64,000 bases of DNA, from the NCBI GenBank assembly GCA_900768465.1, contig CAAGCY010000006.1, positions 211,451 to 275,450 on the forward strand, written 5' to 3'. This document shows positions 61,592 to 64,000 of this stretch, piece by piece. Each line of letters starts with the position of its first letter. Within the stretch, counting starts at the first letter, position 1. The notes beneath the pieces are model-generated. The model was not told the DNA's origin. It ran no database searches and worked only from the letters and a program-made list of their open reading frames with translations. This DNA is from Alphaproteobacteria bacterium (GTDB taxonomy: Bacteria > Pseudomonadota > Alphaproteobacteria > CAAGCB01 > CAG-977). The position numbers and the translations under genes were made by a program.

Positions 61592-62590
61592 ATGACCGTA
61601 TACGTCATCGGCGCGGGCATGGCGGGGCTGAGCGCGGCTTTTCACGCCTGCAAAGCGGGATATCACGTCGTTGTTTTGGAATCCTCCAACCACGCGGGCG
61701 GACGGTGCTATTCCTATTTGGACAAGGAATGGAACCTTATGCTGGACAACGGCACGCACTTGATGCTGGGGGCGAACACCGCTTTGCTGGAAATCCTGCG
61801 CCAATGCCCGACGCAAACACCGCTAAAGCCGATTGGGTCAAGCTTGACGTTTTACCGCCGCGACCTCAGCCGTTTTACGGTGGATTTGAATCATCCGCTC
61901 AAAGCGTTGCTTCACCTGCCCGAATTGTACAAACTGCTGGCGGAATCCGTGCTGAACACCCCTGCGAAACAAGCGGACAAAGCCCTTTTGTTCAAAACGG
62001 CGCGCCTGTGCTTTTCGGCGCGGGACAAGCAAATCTATCTGGCGAATCCGTCGCTGAAGCAATCCGTCGTCGACCCGATTTACAATTATCTGAAGGATAA
62101 AGTCGAATTCCGTTTCAATCACACAGTCCGCGACTATGCCTTTGCCCGATCCGACGACAAAATCATTTCGACCGTTCCGCCGAAAAAAGCCGAATTCGGC
62201 ACAATCGTCAACATCCATTACAAAACGGACGCGACTTTGCCTGACGGTTTGCCTGTTGTCGGCTTGATTGACATGCTGCCGCATTGGGTATTTTGCAAAA
62301 ACGGTGTCGTGTCCGTAACCATCAGCGCGGCGAACGGTTTGAATACCGCAGACATTGCGGAACGGGTTTGGGACGAACTTTGCCCTTTGCTTCATTCATC
62401 GGACAGCACGCCGCCGAATCGAGTCATCATTGACCGGCGCGCGACCTTGTTGCAAACGCGCAAGACCGAACGCCCCGCCGCCGATTCCGAATTCGGATTG
62501 ATTTTAGCGGGCGACGGCACAAAAACGGGACTGCCCTGCACGATAGAAGGCGCGGCTCGTTCCGGAAAAACGGCGGCAAACCTGCTCTGA
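61592..62590 (+). CDS. hpnE: Squalene-associated FAD-dependent desaturase HpnE, shortened
   Basis: 332 residues. N-terminal FAD fold 'TVYVIGAGMAGLSAAFHACKAGYHVVVLESSNHAGGRCYSY', then 'DNGTHLMLGANTALLEILR', and a C-terminal 'LILAGDGTKTGLPCTIEGAARSGKTAANLL' closing the FAD site. HpnE proteins are usually above 400 residues. The missing part is in the middle, around 'KQIYLANPSLKQSVVDPIYNYLKDKVEFRF', where substrate-binding segments should lie, so activity is uncertain. No squalene-hopene cyclase is in the window. Translation appears coupled to hpnD. Confidence 0.85.
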   Translation: MTVYVIGAGMAGLSAAFHACKAGYHVVVLESSNHAGGRCYSYLDKEWNLMLDNGTHLMLGANTALLEILRQCPTQTPLKPIGSSLTFYRRDLSRFTVDLNHPLKALLHLPELYKLLAESVLNTPAKQADKALLFKTARLCFSARDKQIYLANPSLKQSVVDPIYNYLKDKVEFRFNHTVRDYAFARSDDKIISTVPPKKAEFGTIVNIHYKTDATLPDGLPVVGLIDMLPHWVFCKNGVVSVTISAANGLNTADIAERVWDELCPLLHSSDSTPPNRVIIDRRATLLQTRKTERPAADSEFGLILAGDGTKTGLPCTIEGAARSGKTAANLL

Positions 62591-62619
62591 TTGCTATCTT
62601 TACCGGCACAGCGGCAAGC

Positions 62620-62647
62620 GGTATCCTGCTTAAAAAAGGAGGATACC
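62620..62647 (+). promoter_or_regulatory. Hairpin overlapping the sodB ribosome binding site
   Basis: GGTATCCT (62620-62627) and AGGATACC (62640-62647) are an 8-bp perfect inverted repeat with a 12-base loop. The sodB Shine-Dalgarno GGAGG (62638-62642) lies partly in the 3' arm, and the stem ends right at the ATG. If formed in RNA it would block initiation. Confidence 0.6.
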
Positions 62648-63247
62648 ATGGCTTTTGAACTGCCTGTTTTACCCTATGCCAAAAACGCGCTTGAGCCGTT
62701 TATTTCGGAACAAACGCTGGATTTTCATTACGACAAGCATCATCAAACATACATTGCGAATTTGAACAACTTGATTCGCAACACGGCGTTGGCAAACAAA
62801 ACGCTGGAACAAATCGTCCGTGAAACGGCGGACAAGCCCGACAAATCGGCGATTTTCAACAATGCGGCGCAAAGCTTCAATCACACGTTTTACTGGAACA
62901 GCCTGCGCCCGAACGGCGACGGCAGAATCCCCGAAAGCACGTTCAAAGCCGCCGTTTTAAAAACGTTCGGCGGCGCGGAAAGCTTGAAAGCCGAATTGAA
63001 ATCCGCCGCTTTGTCCCAATTCGGCAGCGGGTGGGCGTGGCTGGTCAAGGACAAAGGCGCGCTGAAAATCACCAAAACGGCAAACGCGGACACGCCGGCG
63101 GCGCACGGACAAACGCCGCTGCTGACCATTGATGTTTGGGAACACGCGTATTATCTGGATTATCAAAACAAGCGCGCCGATTACGTCCAAGCGGTTATCG
63201 ACAACCTGCTGAACTGGGATTTTGCGGCGTCGAATTTCGCGCAATGA
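62648..63247 (+). CDS. sodB: Superoxide dismutase (Fe type)
   Basis: 199 residues. Metal ligands: His in 'DFHYDKHHQTYIANLN', His in 'FNHTFYWNSLRPNG', and Asp/His in 'LLTIDVWEHAYYLDYQNKR'. 'AAQSFNHTFYW' and 'QFGSGWAWLV' favour the Fe-type. It lacks a signal peptide, so is cytoplasmic. It lies 57 bases after hpnE; no separate promoter is obvious, so it may be read from the hpn operon. Confidence 0.95.
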   Translation: MAFELPVLPYAKNALEPFISEQTLDFHYDKHHQTYIANLNNLIRNTALANKTLEQIVRETADKPDKSAIFNNAAQSFNHTFYWNSLRPNGDGRIPESTFKAAVLKTFGGAESLKAELKSAALSQFGSGWAWLVKDKGALKITKTANADTPAAHGQTPLLTIDVWEHAYYLDYQNKRADYVQAVIDNLLNWDFAASNFAQ

Positions 63248-63274
63248 AAAAGGGGCGACCCCGCCCCTTTTTCC
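63247..63274. terminator. Bidirectional terminator
   Basis: AAAAAGGGGCG and CGCCCCTTTTT around ACCC; lies between sodB and the convergent pilin-like gene. Confidence 0.85.
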
Positions 63275-63289
63275 GAATTTTCAAACGGA

Positions 63290-63886
63290 TTAACGGTAAA
63301 CCCAAGCAATGGACGACGTATTGTCGCTTTTTGCCCCTTTCGCACAAGCGGTAACAGCGTCCGATAAAGAAAGCGGAACAGCCTTATCTGCCGTTAAAAA
63401 CGCTTGACCCGCTGTATTCGGAACAGCCTCGAGCGCCTCTCCCGCCGTTCCCTTAACATCCAAGCCAACCAGCCCCGAAGACGCGTCGCCCCAGTCGGAC
63501 ATCACCATACGGACACAGGCATCCTGCGGCAAATCATTATAGGTAATCGCAAAATAATGCGGATTATCACCCGTAAAAGTACTTAAAATAATCTCTCCTC
63601 CGTATGCGTTCGTTGCTTTTGCCCCGTCCCACGTTTCATCCGTCAGAATACCCATTGTATAGGCATTTTCCCCTGTCAAACCGGCATAAGAACGCTGACC
63701 CGCAAACAACGTGCGGATATTGGTTACCATGGTTTGCACCTGGTCGGTCGTTTTGGACACTTTGAATTTGGACATTGCCTGCGAATATCCCGCGATACCG
63801 CCAACCGACAAAACGCCGATAATCGCCAGAACACCCAGAATTTCAGTCATTGAACGCCCGGATTCGTTTGTATGTGTGTTAGTCAT
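63290..63886 (-). CDS. Type IV pilin-like protein
   Basis: 198 residues from the ATG at 63886 (AGGGAG upstream; the longer reading to 63937 has none). 'ESG-RSMTEILGVLAIIGVLSVGGIAGYSQAMSKFKVSKTTDQ' is a class III prepilin signal: Gly at -1, Glu at +5 and a hydrophobic helix. Residue +1 is Arg instead of the usual Phe or Met. The C-terminal globular domain has two Cys (QDACVRM, VTACAKG) likely to form the pilin disulfide loop. The long 'MTEILGVLAIIG' helix recalls type IVb/PilS-like pilins. No assembly genes are within the window; they may lie beyond the right edge. Confidence 0.85.
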   Translation of the reverse strand: MTNTHTNESGRSMTEILGVLAIIGVLSVGGIAGYSQAMSKFKVSKTTDQVQTMVTNIRTLFAGQRSYAGLTGENAYTMGILTDETWDGAKATNAYGGEIILSTFTGDNPHYFAITYNDLPQDACVRMVMSDWGDASSGLVGLDVKGTAGEALEAVPNTAGQAFLTADKAVPLSLSDAVTACAKGAKSDNTSSIAWVYR

Positions 63887-63917
63887 CAGTTTTCTCCCTT
63901 GCTGAATGTCTTTTGGG

Positions 63918-63923
63918 ATTATA
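63918..63923 (-). promoter_or_regulatory. Possible -10 element of the pilin-like gene
   Basis: A consensus TATAAT on the minus strand, 32 bases before the ATG. The -35 at the right spacing (TATGAG) is poor. The last 60 bases of the window are A/T-rich and hold no gene I can see. Confidence 0.35.
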
Positions 63924-64000
63924 CTATTTTCCCCCACCCGCTCATATTTTTATAATATTTTTTTAAATTACCCTTAAAAAAATTTTAAAAGCGCCCCGAA

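Overview
The window reads as chromosomal DNA of an alphaproteobacterium with a fermentative, probably host- or gut-associated lifestyle. Alphaproteobacterial markers are a CcrM-type GANTC methylase, PopZ, the gene order pcm-tolC-popZ-valS, and the chain bamE / yceD-rpmF-plsX-fabH-ihfA-merR. Anaerobic or host-linked traits are a single-chain pyruvate:ferredoxin oxidoreductase, an oxygen-independent-type QueH, an iron alcohol dehydrogenase/aldehyde dehydrogenase pair, a peptide transporter, a sodium-dependent amino-acid transporter, a very large surface protein, and many exported Sel1, pentapeptide and Cys-rich proteins. A superoxide dismutase argues for some oxygen exposure. No rRNA, CRISPR array, insertion sequence, phage or plasmid replication gene was seen.

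Layout: 1-5.2 kb is the N-terminal part of a giant repeat-built surface protein (minus strand, running off the left edge). 5.4-7.8 kb holds a DUF3800 gene and two unknown genes. 7.9-13.5 kb carries nifJ, rnhB and ccrM. 13.6-20.1 kb is the most unusual block: four genes encoding six copies of one HExxH metallopeptidase-like domain. 20.3-24.4 kb has rpsU, a frameshifted membrane protein gene, an HU gene, an unknown gene, queH and rmuC. 24.4-33.9 kb is a mixed stretch of exported proteins, trmJ, a flavodoxin, an oligopeptide transporter, a metallophosphoesterase and a MerR regulator; identical MerR-type operators lie in front of the flavodoxin and phosphoesterase genes. 34-39.6 kb is valS-popZ-tolC-pcm. 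39.7-40.1 kb has three tRNAs (Cys, Asn, Pro). 40.1-44.3 kb is the merR-ihfA-fabH-plsX-rpmF-yceD cluster with divergent bamE. 44.3-48.1 kb is a chemoreceptor-like operon. 48.2-51.5 kb has a DsbA-like protein, an NSS transporter and a ClC protein. 51.5-54.5 kb is an SCP2 / iron-ADH / ALDH operon. 54.7-58.4 kb has an initiator tRNA and a rhodanese / pentapeptide / Sel1 operon. 58.5-63.3 kb is trmFO-hpnC-hpnD-hpnE (squalene synthesis) and sodB. A type IV pilin-like gene closes the window.

The most noteworthy signals are the six-domain metallopeptidase array, which includes an almost perfect 129-bp internal duplication; the two-target MerR regulon; a hairpin that would mask the sodB ribosome binding site; an initiator tRNA with an extra T-arm nucleotide; a shortened HpnE; and the SCP2-ADH-ALDH operon. 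All functions come from reading the sequence and recalling families; no database search was run.
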